Below are positions 42,878-52,583 of a DNA stretch of 64,000 nt, piece by piece. Source of the DNA: Paraburkholderia sp. (GTDB taxonomy: Bacteria; Pseudomonadota; Gammaproteobacteria; Burkholderiales; Burkholderiaceae). Both the position numbers and the translations under genes were made by a program. Positions within the stretch are counted from its first letter, which is position 1; every line of letters starts with the position of its first letter. The notes below the pieces were generated by a model. It did no database searches. It had not been told where the DNA came from and saw nothing but the letters and a program-made list of their open reading frames with translations. The stretch is taken from contig NZ_JAPWKB010000018.1 of NCBI RefSeq assembly GCF_028283785.1, forward strand, positions 124,001-188,000. Direction: 5' to 3'.

Positions 42878-45238
42878 ATGAATCCTTTTCGAGGCACTCC
42901 CTCGCACGACGCGCCGCGTCGGCGCGACCCCATCGTGACGCGGCGACGCGCGCTACTCGCCATCCCCGCGCTCGGCGTGCTGGTGCTGATCCTGCTGTGG
43001 ACCGTGATTTTCGCGCGGCTGTCGGTGGAAAAAGACGCGACGTATCGCGAGGCGATGGCGTCCTCGGCGATTCTTTCGGCGGCGCTGCAGCAGCACACGG
43101 TGAAGGCGATCCATCAGGTCGACCAGATCACCCGTTTCGTCAAATATGAATTCGAGAAGACACCCAATCATTTCGACCTCACGAGCACGGTCGAGAAAGG
43201 CGTGGTGCAAAGCGAAACGCTGGTTCAGGTCTCGCTGATCGACGAACACGGCAAGCTGATCGCCAATACCGCCGAACTCAATCCGAAACACATCGATCTG
43301 TCCGACCGCGAGCATTTCCGCGTCCACGAACACGAAAACGACGACCAGCTGTTTATCAGCAAGCCGGTGCTCGGCCGCGTGTCCGGTCACTGGACCTTGC
43401 AGATGACGCGCCGCCTGAATCATCCGGACGGCTCGTTCGCGGGCGTCGTGGTGGTGTCGGAAGACCCGAGCTACTTCACGAGCGACTTCTACAACAACGC
43501 GGCGATCGGTCGCGACGGCGTGATCGCGGTCATTTCCGACAACGGCACGGTGCTCGCCCGCCGCACCGGCAACGCGCCGGATTCCGCGAGCACGTTCACC
43601 GCGAGCGGCATGTATCCGACCTCGGAGCACGTGTCCGGCACCTATGTCGATTCGATCGACAACGTCACGCGGATCGTCTCGTACCGGCATATCGACGGTT
43701 ATCCGCTCGGCGTGCTGGTCGGTCTGTCGCAGGCCGAAGAATTCGCCGACTACAACCACACGCGCGACGTCTACCTGCTGATGGCAGGCTTTATCTCGCT
43801 CGCGATGCTCAGTTTCTTCGCGGTCGCGACCGGCCTGATCGGCAAGCTGCTCGGCCGCGAGCGCGAGATGACGCATCTGGTCGAATACGATCTGCTGACC
43901 GGTCTGCGCAACCGCTACGCGACGCTGCAAGGCCTGCGGCACGACGTGGCGCAAGCCGCCAATCTCGGTCACCTCGCGATCCTCTTTATCGACCTCGACA
44001 ACTTCAAGACCGTCAATGACACGCTCGGCCACAACGCGGGCGACATCGTGCTGCAAATGACCGCATCGCGCCTCGCCGATGCGATCGGCGACGGCGGCAC
44101 GCTGAGCCGGATCGGCGGGGACGAGTTCGTGGTGGTCGTCAAAGGCGACGACGTCGAGAAGCGCGCGGTGGCGCTGGCCGAAGCCGCCGCCGACGTCTTC
44201 GCGAAACCGTTCGAAGTGCGCGGCAGCGCGTTCGTGCTGCACGCGAGCATCGGCATTGCGTTGTATTCGATCGCGCACGAAAACGAGATCGACCTGCTGA
44301 AGAAGGCGGATCTGGCGATGTACAGCGCGAAAGATGCGGGCAAGAACTGCTATCAGTTCTACTCGCCGCAACTGTCGCACCGTGCCGATCACCTGATGAA
44401 GTGGGAACAGCAACTGCGCGTCGCGCTCGCCGACGGCCAGCTCTTTCTCGCCTATCAGCCCAAGATCGACCTGACGCGGCGTTGCATCACCGGTTTCGAG
44501 GCGCTCGTGCGCTGGAACCATCCGCAGCACGGGCTGATTCCAGCCAACGAATTCATTCCGGTCGCGGAATCGACCGGATTGATCGTGCCGATCGGCGATT
44601 TCGTGATCGAAACCGCGTGCCGTCAGCTTGCCGCGTGGCAACAGCAGGGTTACGACACGTTGTCGCTCGCCGTGAATATCTCGGCAGTGCAGTTCTGGCG
44701 CGGCGACCTTTACGAAACGGTGTCGCGCGCAATCGAGGAAACCGGCATTTCCGCGCGCCGCCTGGAACTGGAAATCACCGAGACCGCGATGATGGAATAT
44801 CCGGATCTGGTGTCGGAGAAGATTTTCGCGCTGAAGCGGCTCGGCATCCGTATCGCACTCGACGATTTCGGCACCGGCTATTCGTCGCTGTCGTACCTGA
44901 ACCGGTTTTCGGTCGATACGCTGAAGGTCGATCGCTCGTTCGTGCAAGCCATTCCCGCCGACCGCAGCGTCTGCGTGATGGTGACGGCCATCGTCAATCT
45001 GGCGCGCTCGCTGGGGCTGACGGTCGTGGTAGAAGGCACCGAAACCGAAGAACAGATTGCGTGGCTCGCGGCGCTCGGCCATATCGAGGCGCAAGGCTTC
45101 CTGTTTTCGCGTCCGGTTCCCGCCGAGGCGATCGGCGCGCTGCTCGACCGGTTCGGCGTATGCGGTCTGCAAGACCAGCAACAGAGCGTCGACGAGCCGG
45201 ACATCGAACGCGTCAGCGCAACCCCGAGCGGCCAGTAA
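42878..45238 (+). CDS. membrane-bound GGDEF-EAL protein (c-di-GMP turnover)
   Basis: Predicted to make and/or degrade cyclic di-GMP at the inner membrane. Order in 786 residues: TM1 (about 22-45, ALLAIPALGVLVLILLWTVI); a periplasmic sensor of dCache/PAS-like type (50-320) with DREHFRVHEHENDDQLFISKP; TM2 (about 325-345); GGDEF domain with intact GGDEF (413-417) and the FIDLDNFKTVND strand; EAL domain with intact EAL (541-543), NISAVQFW, ITETAMME, DDFGTGYSSLSYL and KVDRSFV. The inhibitory I-site (RxxD before GGDEF) is absent, so product inhibition is unlikely. Both domains look catalytic. The start at 42878 is a choice; 42731 is the longest option. Confidence 0.9.
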   Translation: MNPFRGTPSHDAPRRRDPIVTRRRALLAIPALGVLVLILLWTVIFARLSVEKDATYREAMASSAILSAALQQHTVKAIHQVDQITRFVKYEFEKTPNHFDLTSTVEKGVVQSETLVQVSLIDEHGKLIANTAELNPKHIDLSDREHFRVHEHENDDQLFISKPVLGRVSGHWTLQMTRRLNHPDGSFAGVVVVSEDPSYFTSDFYNNAAIGRDGVIAVISDNGTVLARRTGNAPDSASTFTASGMYPTSEHVSGTYVDSIDNVTRIVSYRHIDGYPLGVLVGLSQAEEFADYNHTRDVYLLMAGFISLAMLSFFAVATGLIGKLLGREREMTHLVEYDLLTGLRNRYATLQGLRHDVAQAANLGHLAILFIDLDNFKTVNDTLGHNAGDIVLQMTASRLADAIGDGGTLSRIGGDEFVVVVKGDDVEKRAVALAEAAADVFAKPFEVRGSAFVLHASIGIALYSIAHENEIDLLKKADLAMYSAKDAGKNCYQFYSPQLSHRADHLMKWEQQLRVALADGQLFLAYQPKIDLTRRCITGFEALVRWNHPQHGLIPANEFIPVAESTGLIVPIGDFVIETACRQLAAWQQQGYDTLSLAVNISAVQFWRGDLYETVSRAIEETGISARRLELEITETAMMEYPDLVSEKIFALKRLGIRIALDDFGTGYSSLSYLNRFSVDTLKVDRSFVQAIPADRSVCVMVTAIVNLARSLGLTVVVEGTETEEQIAWLAALGHIEAQGFLFSRPVPAEAIGALLDRFGVCGLQDQQQSVDEPDIERVSATPSGQ

Positions 45239-45555
45239 GGCTGGGCGCCGTCCCGCACCGGACGGCGGCCAGCGCGGCGCGTCACCCATCGCGCGTCGCG
45301 TCGCGCGCTTGCGCATCGCTCCATTACGATCGCTTTCCAGCGCACTTACGCATCTGTTAAGCACGGACGAAACCGGCTACATTCCTGTGGTGCGCGCCAC
45401 CGATGCAACGCGGTGACAATCCGCGCACAGGCTCACCGCAATATCAGGAACACCAAGGCTCACAACGCTGCGCGCCGCTCTGACCGGTTCAGGCGCGCGA
45501 TGAATAGAACGCTAGACCTGAGAAGCGCGCGCCGTCCATCCGGCGCGCGGACGCC
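45239..45555. other. intergenic region before chrA with a start-proximal hairpin
   Basis: No gene is supported. An 8-bp GC-only hairpin (45527-45534 with 45541-45548, loop tccatc) ends 7 nt before the first chrA start codon and occupies the place where a Shine-Dalgarno would be expected. No clear terminator for the upstream gene was seen. Confidence 0.45.
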
Positions 45556-46764
45556 ATGCACATGATGACGAGCCAGGATGTCGCCCGTAGCACCGAGCGG
45601 GAACCGCTGTGGACGCTGTTCCGTGTGGTATTCGGCCTGTCGGCGCTGTCGTGGGGCGGACTCGCGCTGATGGCGCAGCTGGAGAACCACTACGTCGAGC
45701 GGGAAGACCGGCTGTCGCGGGTCGAATTCTCCGATCTGATCGCGCTCGCGTGGATGGTGCCGGGGCCGGTCGGGTGCAACGTCGCCGTGCAGCTCGGCCA
45801 TGCATTGCGCGGACGGGCCGGCGCCTGGGTCGCGGGCGCGGCCAGCGTGCTGCCCTTCGCGATCCTGATGACCGTGTTCGCGATCTTCTACCGCACGCCG
45901 CTGATCCGCTCGCTGGCGTCGCAAACCCTGCTCAATCACTTCAGCGTCGTGCTCGCGACCTTGATCGGCATTACCTGGTACAAGCAGACGCGCGCGCTGG
46001 TGCGCGGCCGCCTGGAGTGGATCGCGGCGGCGCTCGGTTGCGTGGCACTGGTGTTCGCGCACAGTCCGGCGGCCTATGTGCTGATGCTCGGCACGGCCTT
46101 CGCGACGGGCTGGTTCGTGAGCCCTGTGCGCAGCGGACGGGTGACGGTGGCGATCGCGCGTGGAGACTGGCAGTTGATCGGCGCGCTCGGCGTGCTGCTC
46201 GCGCTGTTCGCGATTCCGCTGCCGCATCGCTACGATCTGATGCTGCTGTGGCCGCGGCTCGCGGGCGCGGGCATGACGCTGTTCGGCGGCGGTTTCTCAG
46301 CGTTGCCGGTTCTGAAAACCCTGTTCGTGTCGCCGTCGATCGGTGTGTCGGATAACGACTTCACGCTGGCGTTTTCGCTATCGCCGCTGTCGCCGGGGCC
46401 GTTGCTGAACGTGGTGCCGTTCTTCGGCTATCTGATCGACGGCTGGCCAGGCGCGCTGATCGCGACGCTGGCGTTGTTCGTACCGTCGGGGTGTCTGGTA
46501 GTGCTCGCGCAGCGTCATCTGCATCAACTGAAAGCCGACGCCCGCTTCGAGCACGGGATGCGCATTCTGCGCGCGGTCACCACCGCGTTTCTCGCCGTAG
46601 CGGTCTTGAAAATTGCGGGGCGCGTGCCGCTGGAAGCGCCGTACCTGTTGACGGCGGCGTTCTCGGCGATATGTTTCGCGAAGCTGAAAGTGCCCGTATA
46701 TGCGGTGTACGGGACCGTCGCGGTGGCATGTGGCGCGTGGCTCGCGTACGTGGCGATGCACTAG
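45556..46764 (+). CDS. chrA: ChrA-family chromate transporter
   Basis: CHR proteins export chromate (or related sulfate-like oxyanions) across the inner membrane. The 402 residues form the two-domain long form: both halves repeat a GxxxLxWGG / GxxLFGGG element and a PGP motif (WMVPGPVGCNVAVQLG and SPLSPGPLLNVVPFFGYL). About 10-12 hydrophobic helices are present. Start codon ambiguity: ATG at 45556, 45562 or 45565. No chrB regulator is adjacent, so the resistance role is inferred from family only. Confidence 0.85.
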   Translation: MHMMTSQDVARSTEREPLWTLFRVVFGLSALSWGGLALMAQLENHYVEREDRLSRVEFSDLIALAWMVPGPVGCNVAVQLGHALRGRAGAWVAGAASVLPFAILMTVFAIFYRTPLIRSLASQTLLNHFSVVLATLIGITWYKQTRALVRGRLEWIAAALGCVALVFAHSPAAYVLMLGTAFATGWFVSPVRSGRVTVAIARGDWQLIGALGVLLALFAIPLPHRYDLMLLWPRLAGAGMTLFGGGFSALPVLKTLFVSPSIGVSDNDFTLAFSLSPLSPGPLLNVVPFFGYLIDGWPGALIATLALFVPSGCLVVLAQRHLHQLKADARFEHGMRILRAVTTAFLAVAVLKIAGRVPLEAPYLLTAAFSAICFAKLKVPVYAVYGTVAVACGAWLAYVAMH

Positions 46765-46796
46765 CGGCGTCGGCGCCGGCGTGGGGGCGCGGACTG

Positions 46797-46868
46797 GCGA
46801 AATCGCGAAATCGCGGTCTCGCAGACCCGTGAAATCGCGACACGTCTAAAACGTCTAAAACGTCTAAA
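46797..46868 (+). repeat. short tandem repeats between chrA and the CopD gene
   Basis: Two copies of gcgaaatc (46797-46812) and three exact copies of acgtctaaa (46842-46868). The first unit differs by one base from the gcgtaatc unit at 42341. Confidence 0.8.
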
Positions 46869-46870
46869 CC

Positions 46871-47329
46871 TTAAAACCCGCGCGACAACACCGCGACGCC
46901 GATCGTCACGATGCCCAGCACGATATTGACGAGCACCAGACGACGCACCGTCCCGACCGCGTTCGCGCCGTCCGGCCAGCGTTGCGCCTGCACCGCGCGA
47001 CGGATGCGCGGGAACACGGCAAACCGGATATGGCCGAAGATCAGCATCATCACGATGCCCAGCCCTGCCATCGCGTGAAGCGGCCACGACGCGTGACCGC
47101 CGCCGTATTGCATCAGCAGGAAACCGCCGGACAGCAGGATCACCAGCACCGACGCCGCGACCCAGTTGAAGAAGCGTCCAAATACCGATTCCCACAGCGG
47201 CAACCGGAGTTGCGGCGACAGGTCGGCGAGCGCCGGACGCAGACAGAAATGCGCGAAGATCATGCCGCCGACCCAGACGGCGACACCCAGCAGATGCAGA
47301 AACAGCGCGAGTTCGATGGCTTTATTCAT
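46871..47329 (-). CDS. CopD-family inner-membrane protein
   Basis: A 152-residue protein with four hydrophobic helices: the first with FLHLLGVAVWVGGMIFAHF, then ASVLVILLSGGFLLM, AMAGLGIVMMLIFGHIRFAV and LVLVNIVLGIVTIGVAV. The His and Trp-Val-Gly-Gly in helix 1 are hallmarks of CopD-like domains (copper import or, in other members, haem-related functions). AGAGGA precedes the ATG at 47329. It stands alone and convergent with chrA. A copper role is inference. Confidence 0.82.
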   Translation of the reverse strand: MNKAIELALFLHLLGVAVWVGGMIFAHFCLRPALADLSPQLRLPLWESVFGRFFNWVAASVLVILLSGGFLLMQYGGGHASWPLHAMAGLGIVMMLIFGHIRFAVFPRIRRAVQAQRWPDGANAVGTVRRLVLVNIVLGIVTIGVAVLSRGF

Positions 47330-47625
47330 GTAGTTTTCCTCTCCCGATGATGACGCGCCGCTGCGTGCGGGGCACGGCGTATGAGCGCGTTCGACTGCCC
47401 GTGGAACGTGCAGTTCCGCGACACAGTATCCGCCATCGTGTTGTTTTTTATATGTAGCGCCGTTTGAGCGCCACGCCCCGGTATTGTGGGTAAAGCCAAA
47501 ACGCCCGCATGTATTGCCTGGATTCCCCGGCGGGCCGGGCGGTTTGCGACACCTCACGGCATCGCGAACCACCCTTGAACGACCATGCTGCCGATCGACA
47601 GATCAGCGAATCAGCGAACCACGGA

Positions 47626-49947
47626 TCAACCCGCCAGTACCGGCCGCAACGCTGCGACCTTGACGCGCGTATCCGGCAGACGGCCCTTGCGTGCGCGTTT
47701 GCCGACGTGCGGCGCAAGCGCCGACGCGTTCATCGATTCCTCGACCTGCTTGCCGCCGCGACCGGTGCCGAGCAGCACCAGACCCGCCTTGTTGATCGCG
47801 AGCGCCTGAACCAGCGTCTCGTTTTCGTCGAGCGCCATCAGCGTGACGCCGCGTCCGCCGCCCGACAACGTCTTCATTTCGTCGAGGCCGAACACCAGCA
47901 GACGCGCGCCGCTCGATAGACAGGCGATCTGCGTCGCGTCGGGCAGCATCGGCATCGGAGCGAGCGGTGCAGCGCCCGCGTCGATCGTCATAAACGACTT
48001 GCCCGCCTTCACGCGGCTGACCATGTCGCCGACCTTCGCGATAAAGCCGAAACCGTTGCTCGACGCGAGCAGCAGCGCCTGATCCGCGGGCGCGGCGTAG
48101 TAATGCATCAGGTGACTGCCCGACTCCAGTTCGATCAGCGACGTGACCGGCACGCCGTCGCCACGACCGCCCGGCAACAGCGCCACCGCGACCGAATAGA
48201 CGCGACCGTTGCTGCCCCACGCGATCAGCGTGTCCGGCGTGCGGGACTGGAACGCCGCGTACAGGCCGTCGCCGGCCTTGAACGTGAAGCCGGCGGCATC
48301 GAGACCGTGGCCCTTCAGCGCCCGCACCCAGCCCTTTTGCGACACCACGACCGTCACCGGTTCGTCGACCACGCGCACTTCGAACGTTGCGCGCTTTTCC
48401 TGCTGGATCAGCGTGCGCCGATCGTCGCCGTACTGTTTCGCATCGCCTTCGATTTCCTTGATGATCAGACGCTTCATCGACGTGTCGCTGCCGAGCAGTT
48501 CTTCGAGCTTGGCTTTTTCGTCCCACAGCTCGGACAGCTCTTTCTCGATCTTGATCTTTTCCAGACGCGCCAACTGACGCAAGCGGATTTCGAGAATGTC
48601 TTCCGCCTGACGGTCGGACAAGCCGAACGCCGTGATCAGCGCCTGCTTCGGCTCGTCGGATTCGCGGATGATGCGGATCACTTCGTCGATATTCAGGAAG
48701 ACGATCATCCGGCCTTCGAGAATATGGATACGGTCGTCCACCTTGCCCAGACGATGACGCGTGCGGCGCGTGACCGTCGCGAAACGGAAGCCGATCCACT
48801 CGCGCAGCATCTCGCCGATGCCCTTCTGACGCGGCCGGCCGTCGGCGCCGACCATCACCAGATTCAGCGACGCGTTCGATTCGAGGCTGGTATGCGCGAG
48901 CAGCGTCGTGACGAACTCGGTCTGATCGATGCGGCTCGACTTCGGCTCGAACACGAGTCGCACCGGCGCGTCCTTGCCGGACTCGTCGCGTACTGCGTCG
49001 AGCAGTCCGAGCATGGTCTGTTTGGTCTGAAGCTGGTCTGGCGTGAGCGTCTTCTTGCCGAGCTTGATCTTCGGATTGGTCTGCTCTTCGATCTCTTCGA
49101 GCACCTTTTGCGCGGCCGTGTTCGGCGGCAATTCGGTGATCACGAGTTGCCACTGACCGCGCGCGAGTTCTTCGATTTTCCAGCGCGCGCGTACCTTCAG
49201 GCTGCCGCGTCCGTTCTCGTAAGCTGCGGCGATTTCGGCTTCGCTCGAAATGATCTGGCCGCCGCCGGGGAAGTCCGGTCCCGGGATCAGTTGCATCAGT
49301 TCGGCGTGCTCGATCTTCGGATTGCGGATCATCGCGACGGCCGCTGCCGCCACTTCGCGCAGGTTGTGCGACGGAATTTCCGTCGCGAGACCGACTGCGA
49401 TGCCCGAGGCGCCGTTCAGCAGCACGAACGGCAAGCGTGCGGGCAACAGCCTCGGTTCCTGGAACGAGCCGTCGTAGTTCGACATGAAATCGACCGTGCC
49501 CTGGTTGATTTCGTCGAGCAGCAGTTTCGCGATCGGCGTCAGGCGCGCTTCGGTGTATCGCATCGCGGCGGCGCCGTCGCCGTCGCGCGAACCGAAATTG
49601 CCTTGACCGTCGATCAGCGGATAGCGCATCGAAAAGTCTTGCGCGAGACGCACCAGCGCGTCGTACGCGGACTGGTCGCCGTGCGGGTGATATTTACCCA
49701 GCACATCGCCGACCACGCGCGCCGACTTCACGGGTTTCGCGTTGTCGCCGAGGCCCATCTCGTTCATCGCGAACAGGATGCGGCGCTGCACCGGCTTCTG
49801 GCCGTCGCAAACGTCCGGCAACGCGCGGCCCTTGACGACGCTGACCGCGTAGTCGAGGTACGCGCGTTCGGCGTAGTTGCCGAGCGTCAGGAAGTCGCCG
49901 TCGGGCGCTGCCGGCGCATTGAAAAGATCAACAGTGTTGTCGTCCAT
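47626..49947 (-). CDS. parC: DNA topoisomerase IV subunit A
   Basis: ParC is the cleavage-reunion subunit of topoisomerase IV, which decatenates daughter chromosomes with ParE. The 773 residues have the winged-helix active site with catalytic Tyr131 (AAAMRYTEARL), the tower and coiled-coil region, and a C-terminal beta-pinwheel domain. In the quinolone-determining region the sequence is HPHGDQSAYDALV, so the positions equal to E. coli Ser80 and Glu84 are Gln92 and Asp96. That appears normal for this lineage (my recollection). It is downstream of parE, 67 nt apart, as an operon. Confidence 0.96.
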   Translation of the reverse strand: MDDNTVDLFNAPAAPDGDFLTLGNYAERAYLDYAVSVVKGRALPDVCDGQKPVQRRILFAMNEMGLGDNAKPVKSARVVGDVLGKYHPHGDQSAYDALVRLAQDFSMRYPLIDGQGNFGSRDGDGAAAMRYTEARLTPIAKLLLDEINQGTVDFMSNYDGSFQEPRLLPARLPFVLLNGASGIAVGLATEIPSHNLREVAAAAVAMIRNPKIEHAELMQLIPGPDFPGGGQIISSEAEIAAAYENGRGSLKVRARWKIEELARGQWQLVITELPPNTAAQKVLEEIEEQTNPKIKLGKKTLTPDQLQTKQTMLGLLDAVRDESGKDAPVRLVFEPKSSRIDQTEFVTTLLAHTSLESNASLNLVMVGADGRPRQKGIGEMLREWIGFRFATVTRRTRHRLGKVDDRIHILEGRMIVFLNIDEVIRIIRESDEPKQALITAFGLSDRQAEDILEIRLRQLARLEKIKIEKELSELWDEKAKLEELLGSDTSMKRLIIKEIEGDAKQYGDDRRTLIQQEKRATFEVRVVDEPVTVVVSQKGWVRALKGHGLDAAGFTFKAGDGLYAAFQSRTPDTLIAWGSNGRVYSVAVALLPGGRGDGVPVTSLIELESGSHLMHYYAAPADQALLLASSNGFGFIAKVGDMVSRVKAGKSFMTIDAGAAPLAPMPMLPDATQIACLSSGARLLVFGLDEMKTLSGGGRGVTLMALDENETLVQALAINKAGLVLLGTGRGGKQVEESMNASALAPHVGKRARKGRLPDTRVKVAALRPVLAG

Positions 49948-50014
49948 CTAGATTCGTATCCGTGTTTGGCATCAAGTGGCGAAGCGTCGAGGCGGCGCGC
50001 TGAACGCGCGTCGC

Positions 50015-52000
50015 TCAGATGTCCGCTTCGACTTCGTTGCCCTTTTCTTCGAGCCAGCTGCGGCGCGACGCCGCTTCGCCCTTGCCCATCAGCATCGTCA
50101 TCCGGGCGACGGTCATGTCGTAATCGAGTTCGCCCAGCGCAACCGGCGACAGCCGACGCGTATCGGGATTCATCGTGGTATCCCACAACTGTTCCGCGCT
50201 CATTTCGCCCAGACCCTTGAAGCGGCTGATCGACCATTGGGTGTCGCGCACGCCGTCCTTGCGGAGCTTGTCGGTGATTGCTTCGAGTTCGCCTTCGTCG
50301 AGCGCGTACAGCTTCTGCGCCGGCTTCTTGCCGCGCGCGGGCGCATCGACGCGAAACAGCGGCGGACGCGCCACGCACACATGGCCGCGTTCGATCAGTT
50401 GCGGGAAATGCTTGAAGAACAGCGTCAGCAACAGCACCTGAATGTGCGAGCCGTCCACGTCCGCGTCGGAGAGAATGCAGATCTTGCCGTAGCGCAGATT
50501 GGACAGATCGACCTTGTCGTCCGGGCTATGCGGATCGACGCCGATCGCCACCGAAATGTCGTGCACTTCGTTGTTCGCAAACAGCCGGTCGCGTTCGGTT
50601 TCCCATGTGTTGAGCACCTTGCCGCGCAACGGCAGGATGGCCTGATATTCCTTGTCGCGGCCCATCTTCGCGGAGCCGCCGGCCGAATCGCCCTCGACAA
50701 GGAACAGTTCGTTGCGCTTGATATCCGTCGATTCGCAATCGGTCAGCTTGCCCGGCAACACCGCGACGCCCGAGCTCTTGCGCTTCTCGACCTTCTGACC
50801 GGCGCGGGTGCGCGCCTGCGCCTGCTTGATGACGAGATCGGCGAGCTTCTTGCCGTGCTCGACGTGCTGGTTCAGCCACAACTCCAGCGCCGGACGCGCG
50901 AACGACGACACCAGCTTGACCGCATCGCGGCTGTTCAGGCGTTCCTTGATCTGGCCTTGGAACTGCGGGTCGAGCACTTTCGCGGACAGCACGAACGACA
51001 CGCGCGCGAACACGTCTTCCGCGAGCAGCTTGACGCCCTTCGGTTGCAGGTTATGCAGTTCGACGAAGCTCTTGACCGCCTGGAACAGCCCTTCGCGCAA
51101 GCCGGATTCGTGCGTGCCGCCGGCCGGCGTGGGAATCAGGTTCACGTACGACTCGCGCATCAGCGTGCCTTCTTCGCTCCACGCGACGACCCACGCCGCG
51201 CCCTCGCCTTCGGCGAAGGTTTCTTCGTTGGAGCGCGAGTTTTCCGCGTAACGCTCGCCTTCGAACAGCGGAATCAGCAGATCGCTGCCGTTCATCCCTT
51301 CGAGCAGATAGCCGCGCAGACCGTCGTCGTATTTCCAGGTTTGGCGCTCGCCGCTCTTCTCGTTGATCAGCGTGACTTCGACGCCCGGCAGCAGCACGGC
51401 TTTCGAGCGCAGCAGGCGTTGCAGTTCGCCGAGCGGCAGATTGGGGGAATCGAAGTATTTCGGATCGGCCCATGCGGTGACGCGCGTGCCCGACTTCTTT
51501 TCACCGCGCGCGGCCGCACGCACCTGCAGCGTCCTCGCGACGTCGCCGTGTGCGAAACCGAGTTCCGCGACTTTGCCGTCGCGCCACACGGTGACGTCGA
51601 GGCGGGTGGACAGTGCGTTGGTGACCGACACGCCGACGCCGTGCAGGCCGCCCGAGAACGTGTAGGCGCCGCCGGCGGCTTTATCGAATTTGCCGCCTGC
51701 ATGCAGACGCGTGAAGACGATTTCGACGACCGGCACGCCCTCTTCGGGATGCATGCCGAACGGGATGCCGCGCCCGTCGTCTTCGACCGACACGGACTGG
51801 TCGGCATGCAGCGTGACCGTGATCTGACGGCCGTGGCCGCCGAGCGCCTCGTCCGACGCGTTGTCGATCACTTCCTGGATGATGTGCAGCGGATTTTCGG
51901 TGCGCGTATACATGCCGGGCCGTTGCTTGACCGGCTCGAGGCCCTTCAACACCTTGATCGACGCTTCGCTATACGCGGCGCTTGGCTTTTTCGTAGACAT
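50015..52000 (-). CDS. parE: DNA topoisomerase IV subunit B
   Basis: ParE supplies ATP hydrolysis to topoisomerase IV. The 661 residues contain the GHKL ATPase domain (EVIDNASDEALGGHG, VEDDGRGIPFGMHPEEG, FSGGLHGVGVSVTNALS), the transducer with its lysine loop, and the TOPRIM domain (LVEGDSAGGSAKMGRD and DADVDGSHIQVLLLT). The ATG at 52000 gives the family-typical N-terminus. A perfect 9-bp inverted repeat sits 29-49 nt upstream. Confidence 0.96.
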   Translation of the reverse strand: MSTKKPSAAYSEASIKVLKGLEPVKQRPGMYTRTENPLHIIQEVIDNASDEALGGHGRQITVTLHADQSVSVEDDGRGIPFGMHPEEGVPVVEIVFTRLHAGGKFDKAAGGAYTFSGGLHGVGVSVTNALSTRLDVTVWRDGKVAELGFAHGDVARTLQVRAAARGEKKSGTRVTAWADPKYFDSPNLPLGELQRLLRSKAVLLPGVEVTLINEKSGERQTWKYDDGLRGYLLEGMNGSDLLIPLFEGERYAENSRSNEETFAEGEGAAWVVAWSEEGTLMRESYVNLIPTPAGGTHESGLREGLFQAVKSFVELHNLQPKGVKLLAEDVFARVSFVLSAKVLDPQFQGQIKERLNSRDAVKLVSSFARPALELWLNQHVEHGKKLADLVIKQAQARTRAGQKVEKRKSSGVAVLPGKLTDCESTDIKRNELFLVEGDSAGGSAKMGRDKEYQAILPLRGKVLNTWETERDRLFANNEVHDISVAIGVDPHSPDDKVDLSNLRYGKICILSDADVDGSHIQVLLLTLFFKHFPQLIERGHVCVARPPLFRVDAPARGKKPAQKLYALDEGELEAITDKLRKDGVRDTQWSISRFKGLGEMSAEQLWDTTMNPDTRRLSPVALGELDYDMTVARMTMLMGKGEAASRRSWLEEKGNEVEADI

Positions 52001-52583
52001 GGCTTACTGGGGTCCGTCGGTTCATCGATGTCCACAGATCCTGTGGACATCTGCGTGGACAATGCGTTGAGTTTTCAAAAAAAGCGAAACGAAACAACGG
52101 GCTTGATTGTGATGCCCGCCGCGCGGGCAAGTTGTTCTGTCGCCGGCCTCCTGAGCGCATACCGCTTGAGGGGGCCTGTTCGCGGGGTATTTTACTGATT
52201 TCGATACAAGGGGCAATTTGCGCGTGGGCGCGGTGGACGATTTGGGCGGGTTGGGCCGCAGGCGGCGCGGCCGGTCTGGTGGGGATTGGGCTGGCTGGCC
52301 GGCGCCCGGTGCTCTCGAATACGGACTATCAGTATGCAACCACCCGACATGCTTTACGCCCGCCGCGTCGGACGCGGGATTGGTTACGGCACACCTTGCG
52401 GGCGTGTGCGTGCTTAACTCGTCGCTTACCCGCCAGGACGACGATGCGTTCAGCAAGGCCGTCCGATCTTCCCGCGCTGCGCGCCCGGCCCACACCACTC
52501 ACACCCCTCGCCGCCGTCGCCACGCCACCCCCCCCGTCTCGGCACCGACGAAACCTGAACCCAGGGCTCGCCGGCGCCGGTCA
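52001..52583. other. intergenic region between uup and parE
   Basis: About 580 nt with no supported gene. It holds the parE leader and promoter on the minus strand (with the inverted repeat at 52029), a C-rich run near 52530, and the 3' flank of uup. No T-tract terminator was found. Confidence 0.4.
52029..52049. promoter_or_regulatory. perfect inverted repeat upstream of parE
   Basis: TGTCCACAG-atc-CTGTGGACA, a 21-bp palindrome (9-bp arms) 29-49 nt upstream of the parE start. A third half-site-like GTGGACA follows at about 52055. It could be a repressor operator or an mRNA leader hairpin. Confidence 0.6.

Noticed and set aside
52029..52061. DnaA boxes or a replication origin near parE
   Set aside because: Half-sites match DnaA boxes poorly, and no dnaA, dnaN or AT-rich unwinding region is present.
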